Source of the DNA: TMED69 sp036130055
GTDB taxonomy: Bacteria > Pseudomonadota > Gammaproteobacteria > Ga0077536
Length of the DNA stretch: 22,164 nucleotides
Direction: 5' to 3'
Assembly (NCBI GenBank): GCA_036130055.1
Contig: JAYYOR010000029.1
Coordinates: 1 to 22,164 of the forward strand
Below the pieces are notes generated by a model, which had not been told where the DNA came from, made no database searches, and saw only the letters and a program-made list of their open reading frames with translations. Below are positions 15,259 to 22,164 of the stretch, in pieces (position 1 is the stretch's first letter; the number at the start of each line of letters is the position of its first letter). A program made the translations under genes and the position numbers.

Positions 15259-15262
15259 TCAT
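15158..15262 (-). CDS. Possible 34-aa small ORF after the PPOX gene (ATGA overlap)
   Basis: The PPOX stop TGA lies within ATGA, and the overlapping ATG opens a 34-codon frame (starting MKSLQKHYISVLIKL) that ends at TAA. The product is basic. There is no SD before the ATG, and an orphan AGGAGG inside the ORF has no start codon after it. Chance is a serious alternative. Confidence 0.15.
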   Translation of the reverse strand: MKSLQKHYISVLIKLRSFCGNPQNGSRRIINLFL

Positions 15263-15768
15263 GAATGTCGGTATCTTCGGTGCCATTCAAAACCTTGCCA
15301 TGTAGTAAGTTCATTTGGTTTTATTCTAAAAGTCGTACATGGCTCTGAATTAACCGAGCTTCGATACTCTTCTGCTTTTTCCCCTAAGTAACGAGGACCT
15401 GTATGTTCTTCTCCGATCTGATTCCAAATCGATTTTTTACCATTTTCCAATACCGGTCCAACTCCTTTCTCAATCATCTCAGCTAGCCCGTCACAAATCA
15501 CCTTTCTAATCGGCGGCACTGGTTCATCGATGACCAACGATACTCGTGGGTCAGCTTCAAGATACTCGGCCCATCGTGACTTTTTTCTCCCAACAATCCA
15601 AAAAGATTCCTCGTCCCAATGATACCAAACAGGCACAACAAAAGGTGAACCATCGGTTTTTATGCAGGCGAGTCTTGCAATCCAGGGCTCTGCTAAAAAC
15701 GCATTAATTTCAGATTTTGACATTTGTCCAATTTTGTCTCCCCTCCAGGTTTTGTTACTATTATTCAT
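15259..15768 (-). CDS. PPOX-fold (pyridoxamine-phosphate-oxidase-like) flavoprotein
   Basis: A 169-aa split-barrel protein: ARLACIKTDGSPFVVPVWY near residues 31-49, FWIVGRKKSRWAEYLEADP near 56-74 and VSLVIDE near 76-82 follow the PPOX family pattern. Family members bind FMN, F420 or heme and reduce or oxidise small molecules. It is not a true PdxH, whose substrate motifs I do not see. The start codon directly abuts the glutamine synthetase stop (TAAATG) and uses GAGG inside the end of that gene as SD, so translation is coupled and the two are in one operon. The residues that decide FMN versus F420 cannot be judged without a structure or alignment. Confidence 0.8.
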   Translation of the reverse strand: MNNSNKTWRGDKIGQMSKSEINAFLAEPWIARLACIKTDGSPFVVPVWYHWDEESFWIVGRKKSRWAEYLEADPRVSLVIDEPVPPIRKVICDGLAEMIEKGVGPVLENGKKSIWNQIGEEHTGPRYLGEKAEEYRSSVNSEPCTTFRIKPNELTTWQGFEWHRRYRHS

Positions 15769-17238
15769 TTAAAATACCTCAAAATATTCTCGATGTTCCC
15801 AATCTGTAACATATGATTCGAATCTTTGAATTTCACTAGATTTCAGTTTTGTAAAATAATTAACGAATTTATCGCCAAACTTATCTTTAAACAATTTATT
15901 TTCTGCTAGGGCTTTTAGTGACTCGTTCAAATTACGGGGAAGCAAGGGATTTTTTGATTGATATGGAACTTTATCAGATTCTCCCGGGTCCACTGTATTT
16001 TCAATTCCGTATAGTCCTGCAGCTAATTGAGATGCTAGATACAAATAGGGATTTGCGCATGGCTCGCCCGCTCTGTTTTCAATATGTGTGCCAGGGTCGT
16101 TTGGTCCGCCTAAAACCCTTATTAGTGCACCTCTGTGTTCTGATGCCCAATTTATATGATTTGGGGCGAACGAATTAGGAGCGTACCGTTTATATCCGTT
16201 TATCGTGGGTGTAGAAAATGCTGTAGCCGCGGCTGTATTTTCTAGAACACCACCGATAAAATGCATCCCTAAATCTGACAGAGGAGCATTCGAACCAGAA
16301 TAATTGGCGAACAAGTTCTTTTGTTGTTTCCTATCAAATAGTGACTGATGTAAGTGCCAGCCAGAAGAAAAAAAGTTTGGTAGGCCTGGCCTGGTCATAA
16401 AACTTGCGTGCAGATTGTTTCTCCTACAGATCTGTTTAACTGCAGTTCTAAATAGTAATATATTATCTGCTGCCTCCAAGCCTTCTCGTGGATCAAACGT
16501 GAATTCGCATTGACCAGGACCCCATTCATCTTCGATAGTTCTCAAAGGTAAGTTTAGTTCTTCAATATTTTTTTGGAGCAAATCAAGAATCGGCGCAATT
16601 TCGTCCTGACGTTCTTCCGTTAAATACTGAAAACCGTGTGATATCATATTAACTTTAGGAGGTTCAGGAGGCCATCCCGATTGTTCAGGACGTAACATTT
16701 TGTCTAATAACTGTGTGATGTAAAATTCAATTTCGATACCAACAACGTAAGTAAAATCTTTTTTAACTGTCTCTTCCAAAGTTTTTTTCAGAATATTTCG
16801 TGTATCAAAGGGGCAAGGTTCACCAGAGGGAAAATACATGCTGGAAAGTATCCATCCTGTTTTTTCGGCCCAGGGTAAAATTTTGAATGTGTTAGGATCC
16901 GGAACTAATATAGCATCGGGGCCGCCTGCCAGTTCTGGCATGCCAATCCCTGCGTCAGGCTCAAACATTGGAGCAAACATATTATTTGTAGTGTCAAAAA
17001 ATAGGGTTGCAGTTTGAAAATCAATTCCGTTTTTTAATGATTGGATAAAATCTTTGACCATGACATTTTTTCCTCTTACGATTCCATGCTGGTCTCCCCA
17101 GGCTACTCTAACTGTTTGCAAGCCCTTCATTTCCACTTGTTTGATGATGTCGAGACTCAATGTTTTCATTTCTTGGCTCAACAGGCCATGGTCTTCTATA
17201 AAATTGGTTTTTCCAACGCTTCCCTCGTCTAACGGCAT
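15769..17238 (-). CDS. Glutamine synthetase family protein (GS/gamma-glutamyl ligase type)
   Basis: A 489-aa enzyme with an N-terminal beta-grasp (VRVAWGDQHGIVRGK, 43-57) and a GS catalytic domain: GIEIEF with Glu169 and Glu171, EWGPGQCEF with Glu238 and Glu245, SSGWHLHQSLFD with His295, LIRVLGGP with Arg374, and HIENRAGEPCANPYLYLA with Glu387 and Arg389. All are the usual metal- and nucleotide-binding positions. The adenylylation motif of housekeeping GlnA (NLYDLP-type) is absent, and the C-terminus (SYVTDWEHREYF) resembles the PuuA-like, non-GlnA branch, whose members glutamylate amines such as putrescine or methylamine. The ATG has GGAG 7 bases upstream. Upstream in the operon lies a PhyH dioxygenase and downstream a PPOX protein. 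The amine substrate is unknown. Confidence 0.9.
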   Translation of the reverse strand: MPLDEGSVGKTNFIEDHGLLSQEMKTLSLDIIKQVEMKGLQTVRVAWGDQHGIVRGKNVMVKDFIQSLKNGIDFQTATLFFDTTNNMFAPMFEPDAGIGMPELAGGPDAILVPDPNTFKILPWAEKTGWILSSMYFPSGEPCPFDTRNILKKTLEETVKKDFTYVVGIEIEFYITQLLDKMLRPEQSGWPPEPPKVNMISHGFQYLTEERQDEIAPILDLLQKNIEELNLPLRTIEDEWGPGQCEFTFDPREGLEAADNILLFRTAVKQICRRNNLHASFMTRPGLPNFFSSGWHLHQSLFDRKQQKNLFANYSGSNAPLSDLGMHFIGGVLENTAAATAFSTPTINGYKRYAPNSFAPNHINWASEHRGALIRVLGGPNDPGTHIENRAGEPCANPYLYLASQLAAGLYGIENTVDPGESDKVPYQSKNPLLPRNLNESLKALAENKLFKDKFGDKFVNYFTKLKSSEIQRFESYVTDWEHREYFEVF

Positions 17239-17381
17239 CTTGTTGCTCCTTTAAAAATTATTAACATATTACTCTATAATTACTTTTAAAGATAAAAGAA
17301 TCAAAGACAACTTTTTTAAATAATAAAAGGCTTTAAATTATGGTAAAAATTTCTTAGCTTTAGTGATGAATAAACATTTAG

Positions 17382-18206
17382 TTATTTTTTTTTAGTCCAA
17401 ATTACTGGGAAGAAGCTATCTTCTAATTTGTTAGAATCTTTCAGCTTATATTTTCGATATATTCTCCCCGTTCCGCCGATGTTTGTTTCATGGAATTCAG
17501 CGGTTTCGGGAACGCAATGAGAAACCAAAGCTCTCCTCTGTCTATTGGTGTGATTAGTATTAGAACCGTGCCAAGTTAGTCCATGATGGAAAGATGCCCC
17601 GCCAGCTGGGACTATTACCTTGGCATATTCGATTGATTTTCTTTTATTTTTTGCAAATTTTTCTAAAGAGAGCTTGGGATTACTTTCCCCAATAAAATTA
17701 TCAGGAGGTCGGGCTAAACCCCATTTGTGTGATCCAATTGCAAACTCTAAACTTCCTGAATCGATAAATGTGTCATCAAGCGCGATCCAACATGTGGCCA
17801 TTACTTGTGGCACAATCCAATCATCATAAGATGCATCCTGATGGAATGTCAGGTTTCCAGCTCCTGGAGGCTTCCAAAGAACGTTATCCTGGATAAGCCT
17901 TGTTCCATCCCAACCCATCAATTGCGAAATTATCTTACCTATAGATTTGTGGCAAACAGTATCACGAATTATATTGTCTGATTTCCACGCATTACAAATT
18001 TGCCTAGTATTTTTTGGATCGTCCCTTTCGTACCTCCAATTCCACTCATCTGGCTCAATTCCTGTTTCAAATTTTCCTCTAAAAAGAGGTTCGATTCGCT
18101 CCTTAACAGCATCAACCATATCTCTAGGTAAAAATTCTTTAAAAATTAAAAAACCATCTTTTTTAAATTTTTCTTTTTGGTTGTCACTAAGTTTGTCTAT
18201 TAGCAA
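17382..18206 (-). CDS. Phytanoyl-CoA dioxygenase (PhyH) family Fe(II)/2-oxoglutarate hydroxylase
   Basis: A 274-aa double-stranded beta-helix oxygenase. The iron facial triad is visible as His122 and Asp124 (TFHQDASYDDW) and His213 (TWHGSN), and Arg224/225 (NRQRRALVSH) is placed to bind 2-oxoglutarate. These enzymes hydroxylate fatty acyl-CoAs, amino acids or osmolytes (for example ectoine). The start is TTG 18206, with AGGA 8 bases upstream and a candidate promoter that puts the transcript start about 28 bases away. The first in-frame ATG is residue 30, which would remove conserved FKKDGFLIF, so TTG is preferred. The gene ends in an A-rich tail (TKKK). The glutamine synthetase-like gene follows after 143 AT-rich bases. 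Confidence 0.88.
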   Translation of the reverse strand: MLIDKLSDNQKEKFKKDGFLIFKEFLPRDMVDAVKERIEPLFRGKFETGIEPDEWNWRYERDDPKNTRQICNAWKSDNIIRDTVCHKSIGKIISQLMGWDGTRLIQDNVLWKPPGAGNLTFHQDASYDDWIVPQVMATCWIALDDTFIDSGSLEFAIGSHKWGLARPPDNFIGESNPKLSLEKFAKNKRKSIEYAKVIVPAGGASFHHGLTWHGSNTNHTNRQRRALVSHCVPETAEFHETNIGGTGRIYRKYKLKDSNKLEDSFFPVIWTKKK

Positions 18207-18241
18207 GGATTTATTCCTATGGTAATTAACCGATTAGTTAG

Positions 18242-18270
18242 ATAATATCAGGTTTAGGATAAAGTCTTAA
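18242..18270 (-). promoter_or_regulatory. Candidate sigma-70 promoter for the PhyH gene
   Basis: In minus orientation: -35 TTAAGA (18270-18265, 4 of 6), a 17-base spacer, and an extended -10 TG-A-TATTAT (-10 at 18247-18242, 5 of 6). The leader to the TTG start would be about 28 bases. Confidence 0.5.
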
Positions 18271-18324
18271 TTATCTGTTTTTATTTATCGATGAATTGGT
18301 TTTAATTGACTGAAAATAGCTGCC

Positions 18325-18329
18325 AAGGA
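18325..18329 (+). promoter_or_regulatory. Ribosome binding site fixing the aminotransferase start
   Basis: AAGGA 6 bases before ATG 18336. An in-frame TTG at 18306 has no SD and would add ten residues absent from typical class I aminotransferases. Confidence 0.65.
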
Positions 18330-18335
18330 ACGTGG

Positions 18336-19502
18336 ATGCAGATTTCTGAAAAAGTAATGAAACTAGGAACCGAATCCGCTTTTGAAGTCTTGACACGAGC
18401 GGAACATTTAAAGAAGCAGGGTAGAGACATTATTAATCTAGGCATAGGCCAACCAGACTTTCTAACGGCTGAGCATATAGTCGAGGCGGCCGTTAAAGCT
18501 TTAAAAGATGGATTTCATGGATACACCCCGGCACAGGGTATTGAATCGCTTAGAGAGGCTGTGTCAGAACAATATCATTATCGTTATGGATTATCAGTGA
18601 ATCCGAATAATGTGTTGATCACTCCTGGTGGTAAACCTGTAATATTCTTTGTGGCCTCTTTTTTTGGTGATAAAAACGCAGAAATTTTATATCCTAACCC
18701 CGGATTTCCGATTTATCGCTCTGTGATCGATTTTTCGGGTGCGAAAGGAGTCTCTTATCCAATTTTAGAGGAGTACAATTTCTCGATCAATGCCGAACTG
18801 GTCTTAGACAAAATCAGTTCAAAAACTCGTCTTCTGATTCTTAATTCGCCTCACAATCCTACGGGGTCTGTTTCCCAAAAAAAAGAATTAGAAAAACTTG
18901 TTGAAGGTCTATTAGAGTATCCGGATGTCGCGATCCTCAGTGATGAGATTTATTCTCAAATGTACTTTGATAATTTGACCCATACTTCAATGATTCAATT
19001 TCCGGAAATACAGGACAGATTAATTACGTTAGATGGATGGAGTAAAACTTATGCAATGACTGGATGGCGTCTTGGTTACTCGATTTGGCCAGATAGGTTA
19101 ATCGAGAGAGCGACAAGGTTCGCTATAAACACTCATTCATGTGTAAACGGCTTTGTGCAAATAGCCGGAATCGCAGCGCTTAGAGGACCTCAAGAGAGTT
19201 TGAATGAAATGATGATGGCTTTCGAGAAGCGGAGAAACTTTTTAGTTGCGAAGTTAAACTCGATAGATAAATTATCTTGTATAAATCCGTTGGGTGCTTT
19301 TTATGCCTTTCCAAACATCCGAAAAACCGGAAAAGATTCAATGGAATTACAACATGAACTACTCGAGAATACCGGTGTGGCAACTATCGCCGGAGCCAGC
19401 TTTGGGAGTTTTGGCGAGGGTTATATAAGAATTTCTTTTGCAAATTCTTACGAACGGATTAAGGATGCTGCGAATAGAATCGAGGCTTATTTATCTGGAT
19501 AA
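18336..19502 (+). CDS. Class I/II PLP-dependent aminotransferase (aspartate aminotransferase-like)
   Basis: A 388-aa fold-type I aminotransferase. Numbered from the preferred ATG, the key residues are Asn174 (SPHNPTGS), Asp203 and Tyr206 (LSDEIYSQ), the PLP-binding Lys237 (GWSKTYAMTGWRLGY), Arg245 and the substrate carboxylate-binding Arg365 (YIRISFANS). The N-terminal INLGIGQPDF and YTPAQGIESLREAV match the family. It transfers amino groups between an amino acid and a 2-oxo acid; the amino acid used is not readable. It is divergent from the PhyH operon and converges on the MFS gene, with a long inverted repeat in between. Confidence 0.92.
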   Translation: MQISEKVMKLGTESAFEVLTRAEHLKKQGRDIINLGIGQPDFLTAEHIVEAAVKALKDGFHGYTPAQGIESLREAVSEQYHYRYGLSVNPNNVLITPGGKPVIFFVASFFGDKNAEILYPNPGFPIYRSVIDFSGAKGVSYPILEEYNFSINAELVLDKISSKTRLLILNSPHNPTGSVSQKKELEKLVEGLLEYPDVAILSDEIYSQMYFDNLTHTSMIQFPEIQDRLITLDGWSKTYAMTGWRLGYSIWPDRLIERATRFAINTHSCVNGFVQIAGIAALRGPQESLNEMMMAFEKRRNFLVAKLNSIDKLSCINPLGAFYAFPNIRKTGKDSMELQHELLENTGVATIAGASFGSFGEGYIRISFANSYERIKDAANRIEAYLSG

Positions 19503-19571
19503 AATCCGTTTTGCGTAGTGTTGCTGATTAATTAAGGTTTATTCTTATCTGAACAAAAAAACAATTTAGAA

Positions 19572-19625
19572 ATTACCCAACTAATAGCATCGATTCAACT
19601 TTCGCTAGTTGATTGGTTGGGTAAT
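19572..19625. repeat. Long inverted repeat over the MFS stop codon, possible terminator
   Basis: ATTACCCAACTAAT (19572-19585) and ATTGGTTGGGTAAT (19612-19625) are inverted copies with one G-T type mismatch in 14. Inside lies a second stem, TCAACT (19595-19600) with AGTTGA (19607-19612). The structure covers the last codons and stop of the MFS gene and the 3' region of the converging aminotransferase gene. On the minus strand a seven-T run follows about 15 bases later, too far for a standard terminator, so its role may be mRNA 3'-end protection or a bidirectional block. Confidence 0.55.
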
Positions 19626-20779
19626 AGCCAAAAAGCAAATAAACACAAGACTATAGCAAGAGTTCCAGATATTAAATATGGAACGGTAATAGGCATTGAT
19701 TCTAAAACTGCTCCAGACCATATATATGATGCTACCGATCCAAGTCCCATCACCATTCCTAGCACTGTCTGTGCAGATGCTCGCAACCTGACAGGGATGG
19801 TCTTTTCAACATATAGTTGCATGCCAATAAATAAGCCTACAACTACGATTCCATGAAACATTTGAAATACAAAAATCCAAAATAAGTTCGGTGCAAAAAT
19901 CGTGGCCAACCAACGTAAAGCGTCGCATAAAATTCCTATAAGAATAAAATTTTTCGCACCTACTCGTTTTAAGCCTTTACTCGCGTAGAATATCAGAGGA
20001 ACTTCCAGTACAAGCATAGGTATCCAAAGAAGACCGATCATTTGAACGTCACCGCCTTTTTCTGTGATTAAAATAGGAAATAGTGAGATCGGGCTTGACA
20101 GTAAAGCAAAGGTGCTAAAAGATATGATTAATAAGCATTTGAATGAGTGGTCTTCCAGGAGTAGTTTAAAATCTCCTTTTTCTGATTTAATTGAAATTTC
20201 GTTATTTATATCATCAATTTTTAAAACTCCAAAAGCGGCTGCCATGCATAAAACCGCCGCTATAGGAAATATTAGCGCCAGACTGTAAGAAATTTCTGAG
20301 CGATTGGAGTCCTCGATGAAAATTAAAAATAATGGCATTAACACAACGGAAATCAAATAACCGAGCGTTCCCCAACCCCTTACGGCACCAAAGTTATTAG
20401 CATTCACCTTGCCTAATATTCCAAAAGAGAGAGAGGACGCTAAAGGCATCGCAGGTGAGGTAAAAATAGCTAAAATTCCTAAAAATATAATTAGATGTGA
20501 AAAATTGGTGGCTGTCGGGATAATTAGATATCCAATTGAGCTACCTATAATTACAATGCTTAAGATATTTTTACGGTGCCCGGTTCGGTCAGCGAAATGT
20601 CCCCATAGGGGCGATGCTATTATTCCAAAAAGAGGCCCAACGGCTAGGGCGAGTCCGAGTTGAAACCCACTTATTCCCAGATGTTGGTTAATATAAAGAC
20701 TTATAAAAGGGAATATTACCCCCATTGCGCCCATATAAAAAAACCAAAACAGACTAATTGAAATAACGTTTTTTTTCAT
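19595..20779 (-). CDS. MFS transporter (MFS_1-like / HcaT-type proton symporter)
   Basis: A 394-aa inner-membrane protein with about 12 hydrophobic helices and the major-facilitator loop signature GHFADRTGHRKN near residues 60-71. FGAVRGWGTLGYLIS near 129-143 is typical of the nucleoside/phenylpropionate/lactose-permease-like branch, which usually imports with protons. The substrate is unknown; the neighbours suggest an amino-acid- or amine-derived compound. No SD precedes the ATG. A promoter with 17-base spacing lies about 35-65 bases upstream. The C-terminal end lies within the inverted repeat described above. Confidence 0.85.
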   Translation of the reverse strand: MKKNVISISLFWFFYMGAMGVIFPFISLYINQHLGISGFQLGLALAVGPLFGIIASPLWGHFADRTGHRKNILSIVIIGSSIGYLIIPTATNFSHLIIFLGILAIFTSPAMPLASSLSFGILGKVNANNFGAVRGWGTLGYLISVVLMPLFLIFIEDSNRSEISYSLALIFPIAAVLCMAAAFGVLKIDDINNEISIKSEKGDFKLLLEDHSFKCLLIISFSTFALLSSPISLFPILITEKGGDVQMIGLLWIPMLVLEVPLIFYASKGLKRVGAKNFILIGILCDALRWLATIFAPNLFWIFVFQMFHGIVVVGLFIGMQLYVEKTIPVRLRASAQTVLGMVMGLGSVASYIWSGAVLESMPITVPYLISGTLAIVLCLFAFWLLPNQSTSES

Positions 20780-20814
20780 AAAATTACTTTGGGTAAGTTC
20801 GTTCGACTTTTTAG

Positions 20815-20843
20815 ATTAAAGTCTTTGTTAAATTTTTCTTGAA
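20815..20843 (-). promoter_or_regulatory. Candidate promoter for the MFS gene
   Basis: In minus orientation: TTCAAG (-35, 3 of 6), 17 bases, then TTTAAT (-10, 5 of 6). The leader would be about 29 bases. AT-rich context makes a chance match possible. Confidence 0.35.
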
Positions 20844-20877
20844 CAGCAATAGCTTAGCGTGACCTTTTAACTAAAGT

Positions 20878-20906
20878 TTGGGAATTAAGTATTCTTCTAG
20901 TGTAAA
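20878..20906 (+). promoter_or_regulatory. Candidate promoter for the MOSC gene
   Basis: TTGGGA (-35, 4 of 6), a 17-base spacer and TGTAAA (-10, 4 of 6). The leader would be about 75 bases to ATG 20989. Confidence 0.3.
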
Positions 20907-20988
20907 CTATTAACTAGGATAAAAAAAAATCAAAAGCGGTTTATTTATTTCCAGAGAGGATTGGTGGTAATAGGAGGACTTTTTTAAC

Positions 20989-21852
20989 ATGGAAAAAATC
21001 GGAGTAATAAAAGATATTATCAGATACCCAGTTAAATCAATGGCAGGGGAGTCCGTTGATAAATGTCAACTGTCAGAACTAGGGATCCCTGGGGATAGAG
21101 GATGGGCTATCATTGATGGGGCTAGTAAAGAGATACGAGGTGCAAAGAAACTTCCTAAACTAATGCAGTGCAAGGCTGCTTTTATTGAAGAGCCCTTAGG
21201 TAAAGTCATCCCCCATGTAAAAATCATTTTTCCCGATGGCACTCAGGTGGACAGCGATACACCTAAAGTCGATGAGAAACTATCAGATTTTTTAGGTGTT
21301 AAGGTTAACCTGATGCCACGGAAAGATCCTGCCGATGAGGAGCATTACCGAAGAAAACAGCCTTTAGATGAAAAAGCTATTCGGGAAATGATGGGTCGTG
21401 ATGAGTCAGAAGAGCTACCAGATTTTGACATTTTCCCAAAAGAAATATTAGATGAGATAACTACATATTCTACTCCTAGGGGGACATATTTTGATGCGTA
21501 TCCTCTGCATATTTTGACCACGAGTTGGCTAGAAGCATTGCAAAAAGCATCACCGGATTCTAAATTTCATGCGGAGAGATTTCGTCCAAATTTCGTTATC
21601 GATACTGATGAGGAGGGTTTAGCTGAATTGGCTTGGTGTGGAAAAAAAATTCAGATTGGACATTCTGCTGTTATTTTATGTGATATTCCGACCGTGAGAT
21701 GTAGCATGACAGCACATGCTACGGATAATCTCCCGAAAGATCCTTTAGTGCTTCGTACGATAGTTAAAGCTACCGATCAAAATGCGGGAGCTTACGCTAA
21801 TATTATCAATGATGGGGAAATAACCGTCGGGGATGATATAAATCTCGTCTGA
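20989..21852 (+). CDS. MOSC-domain protein with N-terminal beta-barrel (YcbX/mARC-like)
   Basis: A 287-aa protein. The N-terminal MOSC_N beta-barrel shows IRYPVKSMAGESV and LGIPGDRGWAIID within residues 11-43. The MOSC domain follows from about 150, with RFRPNFVID near 197-205 and the molybdenum-ligating cysteine in PTVRCSM (Cys238). YcbX and mARC relatives carry sulfurated molybdenum cofactor and reduce N-hydroxylated compounds with electrons from a flavin or ferredoxin partner. No C-terminal 2Fe-2S ferredoxin domain is present (unlike YcbX), so a separate partner is needed. AGGAGG lies 11 bases before the ATG, a strong SD at a long spacing. It stands alone between divergent and downstream promoters. 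Confidence 0.9.
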   Translation: MEKIGVIKDIIRYPVKSMAGESVDKCQLSELGIPGDRGWAIIDGASKEIRGAKKLPKLMQCKAAFIEEPLGKVIPHVKIIFPDGTQVDSDTPKVDEKLSDFLGVKVNLMPRKDPADEEHYRRKQPLDEKAIREMMGRDESEELPDFDIFPKEILDEITTYSTPRGTYFDAYPLHILTTSWLEALQKASPDSKFHAERFRPNFVIDTDEEGLAELAWCGKKIQIGHSAVILCDIPTVRCSMTAHATDNLPKDPLVLRTIVKATDQNAGAYANIINDGEITVGDDINLV

Positions 21853-21946
21853 TCAATAGATTATATTTCTTATCTAAACTCAGGCTTAATCTTCGCTCCT
21901 ACCTAGGCCTAAATCTTTATCCGATCTTAGTTTCTGAAAAATTTGT

Positions 21947-21965
21947 TTGTAACAGTTTTGTAACA
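21947..21965 (+). promoter_or_regulatory. Pho-box-like direct repeat (PhoB binding site candidate)
   Basis: TTGTAACA at 21947-21954 is repeated exactly at 21958-21965, an 11-bp period. PhoB dimers bind two 7-bp repeats spaced by 4 bp, which gives this period, and the half-site resembles CTGTCAT/CTGTAA-type repeats of known Pho boxes. It lies about 90 bases before a signal-peptide, porin-like gene. A clear -10 downstream is not obvious. Confidence 0.55.
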
Positions 21966-22021
21966 CCTATTTGATAGCCTGCATCTGTGCTGAAAAGCAT
22001 ACAACCACCAGACAAGGTGAC

Positions 22022-22060
22022 ATGGGGACTTATTCAAGCATAAAAGGAGTGCAAAAGTGA
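22022..22060 (+). CDS. Possible 12-codon leader ORF before the porin-like gene
   Basis: ATG 22022 after AAGGTGA (4-base spacing) reads MGTYSSIKGVQK and stops at TGA 22058-22060, overlapping the GTG start of the next gene (GTGA). It could couple or regulate translation, but it is very short. Confidence 0.25.
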   Translation: MGTYSSIKGVQK

Positions 22061-22164
22061 AAGCAAAATTGAAATTATTTGTTGTAGCGGCTGTGTTGAT
22101 GTTCACTGCAACTACGACTTATGGTGCAAACGAGTCTATGATGGACTTACTAAAAATCTTAAGG
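22057..22164 (+). CDS. Start of a secreted, porin-like protein (phosphate-selective porin candidate), cut by window end
   Basis: Thirty-six codons are present. A GTG start with AAGGAG 7 bases upstream begins a typical Sec signal peptide: MKAKLKLF, a hydrophobic core VVAAVLMFTA, and a likely cleavage after TYGA. The mature start NESMMDLLKILR resembles the N-terminal segment (L-x-x-L-R-D/E-x-G) of OprO/OprP-type porins. With the Pho-box-like repeat upstream, a phosphate- or polyphosphate-channel role is attractive, but most of the protein lies outside the window and any secreted protein would fit what is visible. Confidence 0.55.
   Translation, partial: MKAKLKLFVVAAVLMFTATTTYGANESMMDLLKILR

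Noticed and set aside
18306..18335. TTG start adding ten residues to the aminotransferase
   Set aside because: No SD, and the added segment has no family similarity; AAGGA precedes ATG 18336.
1..22164. tRNA, rRNA, CRISPR or transposon sequences
   Set aside because: No T-loop-like GTTCRANNC with matching stems in the gaps, no repeated spacer arrays, and no transposase-like frames or terminal repeats were seen by eye.

Overview
The window is a densely packed, AT-rich bacterial segment. It has short intergenic gaps, frequent start/stop overlaps, several clear Shine-Dalgarno (SD) sites and both strands in use. A signal peptide followed by a porin-like N-terminus at the right edge, and YcbX-like MOSC and PsiE-like proteins, point to a Gram-negative bacterium. 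The rubrerythrin / HdrD-like / DUF3501 trio, known from proteobacteria, plus the compact AT-rich style suggest an uncultivated, probably aquatic proteobacterium. That placement is inference; there is no rRNA or other marker gene here. I saw no tRNA, rRNA, CRISPR array, transposase or phage gene.

Layout. (A) 1-7621, plus strand: a run of hydantoinase/5-oxoprolinase-superfamily genes. It holds an A subunit cut by the window edge, a 70-aa four-cysteine protein, a B subunit, a PsiE-like membrane protein, and a 1214-aa A+B fusion resembling ATP-dependent 5-oxoprolinase. A small cupin gene on the minus strand overlaps the tail of the fusion gene. (B) 8288-12231, plus strand: a redox cluster of an FrhB/FdhB-like flavin and iron-sulfur protein, a rubrerythrin without rubredoxin domain behind a consensus-like sigma-70 promoter, an HdrD/GlpC-like iron-sulfur protein and a DUF3501 protein. 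(C) 12240-14689: an extended SDR (minus), then an AzoR-like flavoprotein and a TVP38/DedA-type membrane protein (plus). (D) 14717-15258: a small monocistronic gene for a 65-aa protein with three YRG(A/V)K repeats, with a strong terminator and a leader region of about 300 bases. (E) 15259-18270, minus strand: PhyH dioxygenase, glutamine synthetase-family enzyme and PPOX-fold flavoprotein. (F) 18336-20779: a class I aminotransferase (plus) converging on an MFS transporter (minus), with a long inverted repeat over the transporter's stop codon. (G) 20989-22164: a MOSC protein, then the start of a secreted, porin-like gene behind a Pho-box-like 11-bp-period direct repeat.

How the parts may work together. 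Region A looks like a catabolic module for cyclic amides or 5-oxoproline, or an ATP-dependent carboxylase of the acetone/acetophenone type. Region B looks like an electron-transfer chain in which iron-sulfur proteins could feed a diiron peroxide reductase. Regions E and F look like amine or amino-acid metabolism: a hydroxylase, a gamma-glutamyl ligase-type enzyme, a flavoprotein, an aminotransferase and an exporter/importer. Region G suggests phosphate-starvation control of an outer-membrane channel. The points most worth checking are the redox cluster, the YRG-repeat protein, the side-by-side split and fused oxoprolinases with a small zinc-type partner, and the Pho-box-like site.
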